Assembly (NCBI GenBank): GCA_946622835.1
Contig: CAMOQI010000059.1
Location: forward strand, 1-6,389
DNA length: 6,389 nucleotides
Direction: 5' to 3'
Source of the DNA: an uncultured Candidatus Melainabacteria bacterium
GTDB lineage: Bacteria > Cyanobacteriota > Vampirovibrionia > Gastranaerophilales > Gastranaerophilaceae
Both the position numbers and the translations under genes were made by a program. The notes beneath the pieces were generated by a model that did no database searches, was not told the origin of the DNA, and saw only the letters and a program-made list of their open reading frames with translations. Shown piece by piece: positions 1-6,159 of the stretch; the first letter of the stretch is position 1; each line of letters begins with the position of its first letter.

Positions 1-1
1 C

Positions 2-265
2 CCAAATATGATTAACGTTATGGACAAATGGCAGCAAGATATAACAGACGGACTTGTCGGACTTGCAAATATATTTGATCCGGATTGCATTATTCTGTCA
101 GGTTCAATGGCTGAATTTACAAACACAGAAAAAATAGAAACCTCAGTTAATGAACAAATTGTTACCACTCCGGTAAAAATAAAAAAAGCTCAAGCGGGCA
201 ACTATTCCGGAATGATTGGAGCTGCACTTTTAGGCATTGAAAGATTAAACAATGGGAAAATCTAA
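2..265 (+). CDS. ROK-family sugar kinase/regulator, C-terminal fragment (5' end outside window)
   Basis: The reading frame is open from the first bases of the window, so this is the last ~87 residues of a longer gene; the ATG at 8 is an internal Met rather than a convincing start. The visible part has the typical ROK C-terminus: an amphipathic helix (GLVGLANIFDP), the strand and turn CIILSGSMAEF that corresponds to the family's VVLGGGV-type segment, then a helix and a terminal Gly/Ala-rich helix (GNYSGMIGAALLGIERL). ROK proteins are cytoplasmic glucokinases or other sugar and amino-sugar kinases, or sugar-responsive repressors. The ATP site and the zinc-binding Cys motif lie in the missing part, so kinase cannot be told from regulator and no substrate can be named. 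The stop (TAA, 263-265) lies 14 bases inside the next gene, which indicates one operon with translational coupling. Confidence 0.8.
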   Translation, partial: PNMINVMDKWQQDITDGLVGLANIFDPDCIILSGSMAEFTNTEKIETSVNEQIVTTPVKIKKAQAGNYSGMIGAALLGIERLNNGKI

Positions 266-470
266 AACAAGAATCCTTAGGAAAGGGATTCAAAACAAAT
301 TAAATACACTCACAAGAGAAAGTGCAGTCGCAGAAGCTGTAAAATACCTTGACGGAAATTTTCTCAATGATGCAAAAAATTTAATTACAATGTTCGGACT
401 CAGTGCTGAAGAGTTGTTAGAATGCGGAGCAAGTTATGAATCCGTAAAAGCAATTGAAAATATTTTTTAA
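252..470 (+). CDS. small conserved-looking protein of unknown function (72 aa)
   Basis: I do not recognise this family. The protein has a basic N-terminus (MGKSKTRILRKGIQNK, residues 1-16), then a predicted all-helical body: residues ~22-34, a helix around 38-48 (LNDAKNLITMFG), and a C-terminal SAEELLECGASYESVKAIENIF segment that looks like two short helices with a turn. There is no signal peptide or membrane segment, and one Cys (58), so a cytoplasmic location is likely. The reality of the gene is supported by its tight packing: it starts 14 bases before the ROK stop and ends 2 bases before the prenyltransferase start, and its composition is protein-like. A weak purine stretch (GAAAG, ~240-244) is the only Shine-Dalgarno candidate, consistent with coupling to upstream translation. 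The basic head could bind nucleic acid or ribosomes, but that is speculation. Confidence 0.7.
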   Translation: MGKSKTRILRKGIQNKLNTLTRESAVAEAVKYLDGNFLNDAKNLITMFGLSAEELLECGASYESVKAIENIF

Positions 471-472
471 AA

Positions 473-1432
473 ATGATAAATATAATTAATTACATAAAAT
501 TTTGGATAGGAAATGCACGCCCGTATTCGGCACCAATAACACTACTTTGTTGGCTTGTAGCATTTATTTACGGAATAAAACACGGCGGAAACCCATCTGC
601 CGGTGGGATTGCATATTTTGGAATTGCACTTGTTCACCTTGCCACAAACCTATCTGATGATTACTTCGATTATAAAAGACTTAAAAATTTTACCAACAGC
701 GAAAAAACTATAAAATGCGCTTATTTAAGAAACGGACAAGCCACATTAAAAGAGCTAAGAAATGTAATATTATTTATGCTGATTTCGGCAGGGATAATTG
801 GAATTTTTCTTACTTTTTTAAGCGGTTGGAAAGTTTTGTTATTTATGATTGCAGCAGCACCGATAGCCCTATTTTATTCAAAACTTTCATCGCGCGGGCT
901 CGGTGATTTTGCAGTAATCCTTGCGTACGGCCCTTTAATGTATGGCGGAATCAGCCAAGTAATGTTAAAAAGCTTGCCTGCGGAGATTTTCATAATTTCA
1001 CTTGCCAGCGCAATATTTGTAAATACAATACTGTATACCCATATGCTTATGGACTATGATGCCGACATAAAGTCGGGGAAAATGACTCTGTGTACAAGAC
1101 TTAAAACTAAAGAAAATGCACTTAAAGGTCTTGCTTTTTTATACCTGAGCGGATATATAATTGTGGGACTTTTAGCAATAAAAACTTCAAATTACTTGTG
1201 GTTTTTGACCTATTTTACCATGCCGCTTGCAATTGATTTAATACACTCTGTTAATCAATACAACAAATACCCAAATACAATTCCGCAAATTCATTTATGG
1301 CATCTGCCCATGGAACAATGGCAGCAAAAGATATCAAGCGGCAGCGCCCCATTCTTTTTTAGATTTTTATACTCAAGAAACATCACAACTTATTACATGC
1401 TTTTAGCATGCTTTGCAATTTTATTTGAATAG
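473..1432 (+). CDS. UbiA/MenA-like membrane prenyltransferase
   Basis: Integral inner-membrane protein of 319 residues, the usual length for the UbiA superfamily, which transfers a polyprenyl chain from its diphosphate to an aromatic acceptor or other lipid precursor. The first Asp-rich motif is NLSDDYFD (N59, D63, D66), matching the NxxxDxxD form of MenA-type enzymes. The second is DYDADIKSGKMTLCTRL (D194, D198), corresponding to the DxxxD-x(n)-GKRTL motif. Both bind Mg-diphosphate. Between them lies YSKLSSRGLGDF (135-146), like the conserved YS/T...RGLGE loop. About eight or nine hydrophobic segments can be seen (roughly 20-36, 44-59, 98-117, 120-136, 147-162, 172-190, 217-236, 241-258, 303-318). 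A polar loop (~260-300, with WHLPMEQWQQ) precedes the last helix. The acceptor could be dihydroxynaphthoate (MenA), but no other menaquinone gene is in view, so the substrate is left open. No Shine-Dalgarno precedes the ATG; it lies 2 bases after the previous stop, so reinitiation is likely. Confidence 0.88.
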   Translation: MINIINYIKFWIGNARPYSAPITLLCWLVAFIYGIKHGGNPSAGGIAYFGIALVHLATNLSDDYFDYKRLKNFTNSEKTIKCAYLRNGQATLKELRNVILFMLISAGIIGIFLTFLSGWKVLLFMIAAAPIALFYSKLSSRGLGDFAVILAYGPLMYGGISQVMLKSLPAEIFIISLASAIFVNTILYTHMLMDYDADIKSGKMTLCTRLKTKENALKGLAFLYLSGYIIVGLLAIKTSNYLWFLTYFTMPLAIDLIHSVNQYNKYPNTIPQIHLWHLPMEQWQQKISSGSAPFFFRFLYSRNITTYYMLLACFAILFE

Positions 1433-1444
1433 AATTTTTACATA

Positions 1445-1464
1445 TTATTAAGAAATATTAATAA
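1445..1464 (+). terminator. weak AT-only hairpin after the prenyltransferase gene (possible transcript end)
   Basis: TTATTAA and TTAATAA form a perfect 7-base inverted repeat around GAAATA, 12 bases after the prenyltransferase stop. All pairs are A-T, and the downstream run is A-rich, not T-rich on this strand, so it is a poor intrinsic terminator. It may simply be a product of base composition. Confidence 0.15.
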
Positions 1465-1562
1465 AAATATAATGTCTAAAACTCAATTAAATCAATGGTT
1501 TTAAAAAATAGTATATATTTTTTAGATACAAAATAGCACTTTTTTTAAAAATAAAACCTTTA

Positions 1563-1589
1563 TATATATAAGCGATAGGATTATATATA
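1563..1589. promoter_or_regulatory. AT inverted repeat in front of the ribbon-helix-helix gene (candidate autoregulatory operator)
   Basis: TATATATAA (1563-1571) and TTATATATA (1581-1589) form a perfect 9-base inverted repeat around GCGATAGGA, ending just before the Shine-Dalgarno. Small ribbon-helix-helix proteins commonly repress their own promoter by binding palindromes as paired dimers, and the position fits. The arms also contain TATATA-type sequence that could act as a -10 element. The low complexity means the repeat could arise by chance. The rest of the gap at 1433-1562 is AT-rich with long A and T runs; no gene was seen in it. Confidence 0.3.
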
Positions 1590-1604
1590 AAAAAAGGAGA
1601 ATAT

Positions 1605-1793
1605 ATGGCCAGAGTTTTAATTTCAATGCCGGAAGATTTTTTAAACAAAATTGATCAGGTTGCAGACGGAGAAAATCGTTCAAGAAGTGAATTGATTAGA
1701 GAAGCGTTGAGAACCTACATCTACAGGCAAAAAGTTAAAGAATCAACAGGTGCAATTAAAAATGCAAATCTGTTGGAATCGCTGCTTGGATAA
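1605..1793 (+). CDS. ribbon-helix-helix (CopG/Arc-type) DNA-binding protein
   Basis: A 62-residue protein with the complete ribbon-helix-helix fold: N-terminal strand ARVLISMP (2-9), whose alternating residues R3/L5/S7 would enter the DNA major groove; helix 1 (DFLNKIDQVAD, 11-21); the loop ENRSRSE; and helix 2 (SELIREALRTYIYRQ, 28-42). It acts as a dimer. A short C-terminal tail (43-62, ending LLESLLG) has no metal-binding domain, so it is not NikR. It resembles antitoxins and stand-alone CopG-type repressors. No toxin follows: the next gene is convergent bioA, and the prenyltransferase ends 172 bases upstream, so a solitary transcriptional regulator is the better guess. The start is fixed by a strong AGGAG (1595-1599) five bases before the ATG. 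Its targets are unknown; the inverted repeat just upstream suggests self-regulation. Confidence 0.88.
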   Translation: MARVLISMPEDFLNKIDQVADGENRSRSELIREALRTYIYRQKVKESTGAIKNANLLESLLG

Positions 1794-1848
1794 ATAGCAG
1801 CACAATAAGCGGTAAGGAAAAGGAATAGCGAAAGACTTGGGAAAACAT

Positions 1849-1883
1849 TATAGAAGCCCCTGAACATATCGGGGGCTTCTATA
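1849..1883. terminator. bidirectional hairpin terminator between the RHH gene and bioA
   Basis: TATAGAAGCCCC (1849-1860) and GGGGCTTCTATA (1872-1883) are perfectly complementary over 12 bases with an 11-base loop. The hairpin lies between two convergent genes, 56 bases after the RHH stop and 9 bases after the bioA stop on the minus strand. The tails are only moderately T-rich on both strands (TTATTAATTTA on plus; ATGTTTTCCC on minus), so it probably serves both genes but is less typical than the hairpin at 3937. Confidence 0.75.
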
Positions 1884-1891
1884 TTATTAAT

Positions 1892-3238
1892 TTATAACGA
1901 ATTTAAAACCTCGGTCATACATTCTTTTGCAACATCAGTTACAAAATCCATATCCTCTTTTTGGATAACAAGCGGGGGATTAAAATATATAACATCACCT
2001 AAAGGTCGCAATAAAACCCCTCGTTTAAGAGCTTTCTTATAAATCTGATACCCTAATCGCAAACGAGAGTCAAAGGGTTGTTTCGTTCCTTTATCTTTTA
2101 CGATTTCAATCGCATTTATTAAACCTATATGACGGACTTCTCCTACATTTTTCAAAGGTAAAAATTTATCATTAATAATGTTGTTAAAGTATTTAGATTT
2201 TTCAACTGCCTTTGGAATAATTTGCTCATCTTTCAAAATATTCAAAACCTCAATTGCCGCAGAACATGCCAAAGGATTACCCGCATACGTGTGAGAATGT
2301 AAAAACGCTTTACCTTTTATATAATCATCATAAAAAGCATCATATATTTTTTGAGTCGTAACACATATAGACATAGGCATATATCCGCCGGTCAAGCCCT
2401 TTGAAAGACACATTATATCAGGTGAAACACCCGCATGTTCAAATGCAAACATTTTTCCGGTTCGCCCGTATCCGGTTGCAATTTCATCAGCTATCAAATG
2501 AACATCATATTTATCACAAAGCCCACGCAATTTTTTCAAATACAAAGACGGATACACTTTCATTCCCGCAGAGCCCTGTAACAAAGGTTCTACAAGCATT
2601 GCGCAGGTTTCATTACCGTATTGTTCAAATGTTTTTTCGGCTTTTTCAAAACATTCACAAGAACAATTATCTCGAGTTAACCCATAAGGACACCTAAAAC
2701 AATCCGGTCCCTGAACTCTAATAACATCCATCAATATTGGCTTATAAATTTCAGAATACAAATCACATGCGCCAACAGATAATGCGCCTATAGTTTCGCC
2801 ATGATAAGCGTCAGATAACGCCATAAAACGTTTCTTTTGCACATTACCCGTCTGCTGATGATATTGAAAACTCATTTTCATAGCCATCTCAACAGACGCA
2901 GAACCGTTATCAGCAAAATTAAACTTACACAATCCTTCAGGTAAAACCTCAATAAGCTTTTGGCAAAGAGTTATTGCGGTTTTATGGGTAAAATTCGCAA
3001 AAATAACATGTTCTAACTTATCAATTTGATTTTTAACAGCACTATTTATCCTGGGATTACAATGTCCCAAAAGATTACACCACCAAGAAGAGATAACATC
3101 CTTATAACAATTACCATCCACATCATAAAGATTTATACCGCTTGCACGCTCAATAACAATCGGGGGTAATTCCTCATAATCCTTCATTTGAGAACACGGA
3201 TGCCAAATATATTTTAAATCTTCTTCCTGCCAATTCAT
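1892..3238 (-). CDS. bioA: adenosylmethionine-8-amino-7-oxononanoate aminotransferase (DAPA synthase)
   Basis: Class III, fold-type I PLP aminotransferase of 448 residues that converts 7-keto-8-aminopelargonate to 7,8-diaminopelargonate, normally with S-adenosylmethionine as amino donor, in biotin synthesis; cytoplasmic. BioA-specific features are the N-terminal WHPCSQMKDY (12-21) and SSWWCNLLGH (50-59), the Trp pair lining the substrate pocket. Cofactor residues are DAYHGET (143-149), the PLP-ring Asp in DEIATGYGRTG (D251), and the Schiff-base lysine K280 in LSKGLTGG. HTYAGNPLACSAA (316-328) is also canonical. Residues 180-196 carry five cysteines (C180, C183, C192, C194, C196), a loop also seen in other BioA proteins as I recall. 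The start overlaps the bioD stop as ATGA (3238-3235), and GAGG (3249-3246, minus) lies 7 bases before the ATG, so bioD and bioA are one coupled transcript. The bioB and bioF genes are not in the window. Confidence 0.96.
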   Translation of the reverse strand: MNWQEEDLKYIWHPCSQMKDYEELPPIVIERASGINLYDVDGNCYKDVISSWWCNLLGHCNPRINSAVKNQIDKLEHVIFANFTHKTAITLCQKLIEVLPEGLCKFNFADNGSASVEMAMKMSFQYHQQTGNVQKKRFMALSDAYHGETIGALSVGACDLYSEIYKPILMDVIRVQGPDCFRCPYGLTRDNCSCECFEKAEKTFEQYGNETCAMLVEPLLQGSAGMKVYPSLYLKKLRGLCDKYDVHLIADEIATGYGRTGKMFAFEHAGVSPDIMCLSKGLTGGYMPMSICVTTQKIYDAFYDDYIKGKAFLHSHTYAGNPLACSAAIEVLNILKDEQIIPKAVEKSKYFNNIINDKFLPLKNVGEVRHIGLINAIEIVKDKGTKQPFDSRLRLGYQIYKKALKRGVLLRPLGDVIYFNPPLVIQKEDMDFVTDVAKECMTEVLNSL

Positions 3239-3906
3239 AACAAATCCTCGTTTATATCAATTTCACTATCCCCGTATTTAACCTTGGCCAATGGCTTTAA
3301 ACCTGTCAAAGCTTCAATTTGCACTATATTATCATCATGCATAAAATTATTAGCCTCATAATTATTGTATATAACCCCAATAATATTTATTCCGCGAGCC
3401 TTTGCATATTCAAAAGTCAAAACAACGGAATTTATAGTACCCAAACCGGCATCCGCGACTAAAACAGTATCCAGATTCAAAGATTTAATAACATCTGATA
3501 ATAGAATCTTATTTTCACCCAGAAAAAAAGGACAAACAATACCGCCTGCACCCTCAACCACAAGCATGTCAAATTCAGAACAAAGTTTTTTGAAATCATG
3601 TTCAATTTTTTCCATCTTAATCTCGACCCCAATACGTGAAGCCGCAAGGTGAGGAGATACAGGCTCTTCAAAACAATAACTTACACACTTTTTAGGTTCA
3701 ATATCAATATTAGAATTTTTTATAACGAATTCGCAATCTCCGGCAAGCAAATTTCCGTCAGGCTGACTTATCGCACCACTTAGCGCCGGTTTATAATACC
3801 CGCAATTAATACCTTTTTGCCTAAAATACTTAACAAGCAAAGCTGATATATACGTTTTTCCAACATCCGTCCCGGTTGCCGTTATAAAAATATTTCTATA
3901 ATCCAT
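3235..3906 (-). CDS. bioD: ATP-dependent dethiobiotin synthetase
   Basis: Full-length (223 residues) P-loop enzyme that closes the ureido ring of dethiobiotin from diaminopelargonate, CO2 and ATP, using the product of the neighbouring bioA gene. Residues in order: FITATGTDVGKT (7-18) with the modified Walker A GTDVGKT (K17); YKPALSG (38-44) with the conserved substrate/ATP lysine K39; EEPVSPHLAA (80-89); the VEGAGG carboxylation/phosphate loop (117-122); the VADAGLGTINS segment (150-160); and GVIYNN (177-182), which takes part in nucleotide-base recognition in this family. The start is supported by AGAAGG (3916-3911, minus) four bases before the ATG. It is the first gene of a two-gene bioDA unit with its own short leader downstream of the hairpin at 3937-3967. 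Confidence 0.96.
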   Translation of the reverse strand: MDYRNIFITATGTDVGKTYISALLVKYFRQKGINCGYYKPALSGAISQPDGNLLAGDCEFVIKNSNIDIEPKKCVSYCFEEPVSPHLAASRIGVEIKMEKIEHDFKKLCSEFDMLVVEGAGGIVCPFFLGENKILLSDVIKSLNLDTVLVADAGLGTINSVVLTFEYAKARGINIIGVIYNNYEANNFMHDDNIVQIEALTGLKPLAKVKYGDSEIDINEDLL

Positions 3907-3924
3907 AAAACCTTCTTTTTATAA

Positions 3925-3930
3925 ATTATA
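3925..3930 (-). promoter_or_regulatory. candidate -10 box for bioDA
   Basis: A perfect TATAAT on the minus strand lies 19 bases before the bioD start codon, between the upstream terminator and the Shine-Dalgarno. No good TTGACA-like -35 is visible at 16-18 bases; the -35 position falls inside the terminator hairpin (TTTCTC). Since the hairpin should stop tpsB transcription, bioDA needs its own promoter and this is the best candidate. No BirA-type palindrome (TTGTTAACC...GGTTAACAA) was found. Confidence 0.4.
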
Positions 3931-3936
3931 AATCAA

Positions 3937-3967
3937 AAAAACGACTCGAGAAACCCGAGTCGTTTTT
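3937..3967 (-). terminator. strong intrinsic terminator after the TpsB gene
   Basis: AAAAACGACTCG (3937-3948) and CGAGTCGTTTTT (3956-3967) pair perfectly over 12 bases with a 7-base loop. On the minus strand it starts 18 bases after the TpsB stop and is followed by a T run (complement of the A run 3935-3941), the standard form of a rho-independent terminator. Because the arms end in A and T runs, it would also work in the plus direction, but no plus-strand gene leads into it. Confidence 0.9.
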
Positions 3968-3984
3968 ATATGTTTTGTTATAGC

Positions 3985-6051
3985 TTATAACGCAGTTGCA
4001 GAACCATCTAACAAGTAGTCATAGTGTCTGATATCGTCATAATTATTTTCAGGAGGTGCAACCGGCGGCAATTCTTGCGGTTTAGGCGGTGCCGGAGGTG
4101 CAACAACCGGTTCCGGTTGTTTACGTTTTGCTAACAGAGCATCCAAATCAGGCTCAAGAGTCAATTCAAAGTGGAATCTACCCATGTGTCTGTGATTTTC
4201 GTATGCGTTGTTAATCAAAGGATAACCCCAATATAAACGAGCACTCAAATCACCAGGCAATTGAACCCTTACACCCATACCGACAGATGCCAGGAAGTAA
4301 CTTCCACCATACACATCTTCCCTAACATAAGGGAATACACCTGATGTATCGGCAAACACAGCACCTTTCAAATAATGACCTATAAATCTGCGAGTTTCGC
4401 CATTTTTAGTAGTCCAAGTTCTTGGTAATAATGGGAACATCAATTCACCACTGAAGAAGTAACCGCTCTTACCGAGCATAACGCCTTCAGAATACCCTCT
4501 AACCGTTGCCAAACCACCAACTTGGAACTGGTCAAGATATGGAATGTGCTTACTGTTAGGAATAACTTGATAACTACCTCTCAATTGACCGATTATACCG
4601 TGAGAAAAGTCATGCAATCTCAAGAATCCACCTGACAACTTGAAGTAGCTTGATTCGCTGTCAAATATCGGGAACGCCATAGACGCCATTTGGTTTGCAT
4701 ACCAAATACCGTATTTGGTATCTTTTCTCATATTCAAGCCTAAATCTACACTTGTAACCTGATCAGTATCTTTAATCGGGTCATCAATGTGACGACCGTA
4801 TGCTTCAGATAACAAATTACCCATGTTAGACCATGTTCTTGAACGTTTATAGTTTAATGCCGCTAAAGATTTTAACTCAAAACCTTGTTTTCTGATAAGC
4901 GGTTGATCATAGTACAAACTGTAAATATATGAATTACTTTTCAGACCCATCCAATTATATTCACCATGTACAACTTTGGCAAAAGTTGAAGAGAATGAAA
5001 AGCCAATTCTACCGTCTTTTTTGTTAATCGGAATGCTATAATCAAAGAACGGACTTGTTGCACCTCTGGAGAAGTATGCCCCCATTGACATTTGGTCTCT
5101 GTGGTGGAACAAACTGTCTGCAACCAAAGCAGGACCTCCTCTTAACGGTCCGGTACTTCTACGACCGGCGTTGTCCATCATACCTATAATGTGGAACGGG
5201 AATGTTTCTTCTGCCACTAACTCAATATCCGTAGTTCCGGGTTGTTGACCTGCTTTCAAGTTAGCAGAAAGGTTAACCCCGTCATGATATCTGTTGAAGT
5301 CCAATACGTCTTTTTCAAGATTTACAATATCGAAAAGTTGTCCTGATTTTTCGGGAATTCTTTTCAAAATATAATTATCAGTAGTATATCTGTTATTTAC
5401 AACCGAAACATTACCGATACGGCTTTCAATAAGTTCAATTTTTATATTACCGTTTGAAACAGTTTGCTCGGGTAAATATGCTCTTGCAGTTACGTAGCCT
5501 TTTTCGGCATACAATCTATTTAAACCGTTAATTGCAGCCTGAATATCGGACATAAAAACGTTTTTACCCACATATTGCCCGATAACATTATTAATTTCAT
5601 CTCTTGATAAAATTTCAGAGGGAGAAACCTCAATTGAGTTGACATAAACACCCTTTGAACCAATTTCATCAATTGTCGCTTTCATTGCATCAGGAATAGC
5701 AGTTTTTGGATCCGCATAATTAGTAACCGCGGTTCCGCCTGTACCGTAGCGTTTTTGGTCATATTGATAATAATCACCTTCTGCTCTGCGACGATTTACA
5801 TCGTAGCGCATAACATCATTATCGTGAGTTGCAGAAGCACCAACTTCGTTACGAACCCTGACAGCTTCCTGAAACGCGGGAACGTTACCATGGGTGTATC
5901 CGGGACCAAAATAGCTGCCGCCGGCTGAATTATTAATCATATTCTCACCAACAGCCAACGCAGGTGAGCTTAACCCAACCGATAACGCGCATATAGCACA
6001 CGCCCCTAATGCCGTCTGAAACAAACGATTATTCGTTTTAATCTTCTTCAT
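3985..6051 (-). CDS. TpsB-type outer-membrane transporter (ShlB/FhaC/HecB family, Omp85 superfamily) with C-terminal extension
   Basis: Outer-membrane pore of a two-partner secretion system, which exports one large TpsA protein across the outer membrane. Residues 1-33 are a Sec signal peptide (MKKIK..., hydrophobic core, cleavage after ALA33). Residues ~34-132 form a long polar linker rich in Tyr, Arg and Gly. Two POTRA domains follow: ~135-210 (VYVNSIEVSPSEILSRDEI...LYAEKGYVTARAYLP) and ~211-283 (RIGNVSVVNN...). The beta-barrel is ~284-632, with the signature loop-6 motif VGGLATVRGYSEG (511-523; VRGY 517-520) and AVFADTSGVF (564-573; D568). The last barrel strand is GRFHFELTLEP (624-634). 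Unlike typical family members, which end there, the chain continues ~55 residues with a proline-rich stretch (VVAPPAPPKPQ..., 649-668) and an acidic, Tyr-containing end. A lipid- or adhesin-exporting Omp85 relative is the alternative, but the POTRA/barrel layout favours TpsB. Start supported by AGAAGG (6066-6061, minus), 9 bases upstream. Confidence 0.9.
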   Translation of the reverse strand: MKKIKTNNRLFQTALGACAICALSVGLSSPALAVGENMINNSAGGSYFGPGYTHGNVPAFQEAVRVRNEVGASATHDNDVMRYDVNRRRAEGDYYQYDQKRYGTGGTAVTNYADPKTAIPDAMKATIDEIGSKGVYVNSIEVSPSEILSRDEINNVIGQYVGKNVFMSDIQAAINGLNRLYAEKGYVTARAYLPEQTVSNGNIKIELIESRIGNVSVVNNRYTTDNYILKRIPEKSGQLFDIVNLEKDVLDFNRYHDGVNLSANLKAGQQPGTTDIELVAEETFPFHIIGMMDNAGRRSTGPLRGGPALVADSLFHHRDQMSMGAYFSRGATSPFFDYSIPINKKDGRIGFSFSSTFAKVVHGEYNWMGLKSNSYIYSLYYDQPLIRKQGFELKSLAALNYKRSRTWSNMGNLLSEAYGRHIDDPIKDTDQVTSVDLGLNMRKDTKYGIWYANQMASMAFPIFDSESSYFKLSGGFLRLHDFSHGIIGQLRGSYQVIPNSKHIPYLDQFQVGGLATVRGYSEGVMLGKSGYFFSGELMFPLLPRTWTTKNGETRRFIGHYLKGAVFADTSGVFPYVREDVYGGSYFLASVGMGVRVQLPGDLSARLYWGYPLINNAYENHRHMGRFHFELTLEPDLDALLAKRKQPEPVVAPPAPPKPQELPPVAPPENNYDDIRHYDYLLDGSATAL

Positions 6052-6076
6052 CTGTTTTCACCTTCTATATATTTTG

Positions 6077-6112
6077 TTGTATATCTAGTTGCATATATCT
6101 TTGGATATCTTA
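6077..6112. repeat. three tandem 12-base repeats in the TpsB leader/promoter
   Basis: On the plus strand TTGTATATCTAG (6077), TTGCATATATCT (6089) and TTGGATATCTTA (6101) follow each other without gaps and share TTGNATATNT. They lie between the predicted tpsB -10 box and its Shine-Dalgarno, with the third copy overlapping the likely transcription start. A period of 12 bases puts the copies on nearly the same DNA face, as in arrays of regulator sites. They could instead act in the leader RNA. Confidence 0.55.
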
Positions 6113-6114
6113 CA

Positions 6115-6141
6115 TTTATATTATGTTACGATTATTGTCAA
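6115..6141 (-). promoter_or_regulatory. sigma-70-type promoter for the TpsB gene
   Basis: On the minus strand a perfect TTGACA (-35, 6141-6136) is followed after 15 bases by TATAAA (-10, 6120-6115). The spacing is a little short (15 instead of 16-18), but ATAAAT one base further gives 16. Transcription would start near 6108, leaving a leader of about 55 bases before the start codon at 6051. Confidence 0.5.
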
Positions 6142-6159
6142 ATAGAAACCTTTTTTCAT

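Noticed and set aside
715..906. 63-codon plus-strand frame within the prenyltransferase gene
   Set aside because: Alternate phase of a gene whose motifs continue through this region.
1794..1848. Purine-rich stretch between the RHH stop and the hairpin, considered as a small RNA
   Set aside because: No promoter or internal structure apart from the terminator; simply a 3' untranslated region is enough to explain it.
2401..2697. 98-codon plus-strand frame antisense to bioA
   Set aside because: Lies wholly inside the clearly identified bioA gene; its protein shows no family resemblance and no Shine-Dalgarno was evident.
3365..3652. 95-codon plus-strand frame antisense to bioD
   Set aside because: Entirely within the intact bioD gene; composition is that of a complement shadow.
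3477..3671. 64-codon minus-strand frame in another phase of bioD
   Set aside because: Out-of-frame shadow of bioD; the bioD frame is uninterrupted with all motifs, so this is not a frameshift remnant.
4941..5123. 60-codon minus-strand frame in another phase of the TpsB gene
   Set aside because: Out-of-frame shadow inside an intact barrel-coding region.
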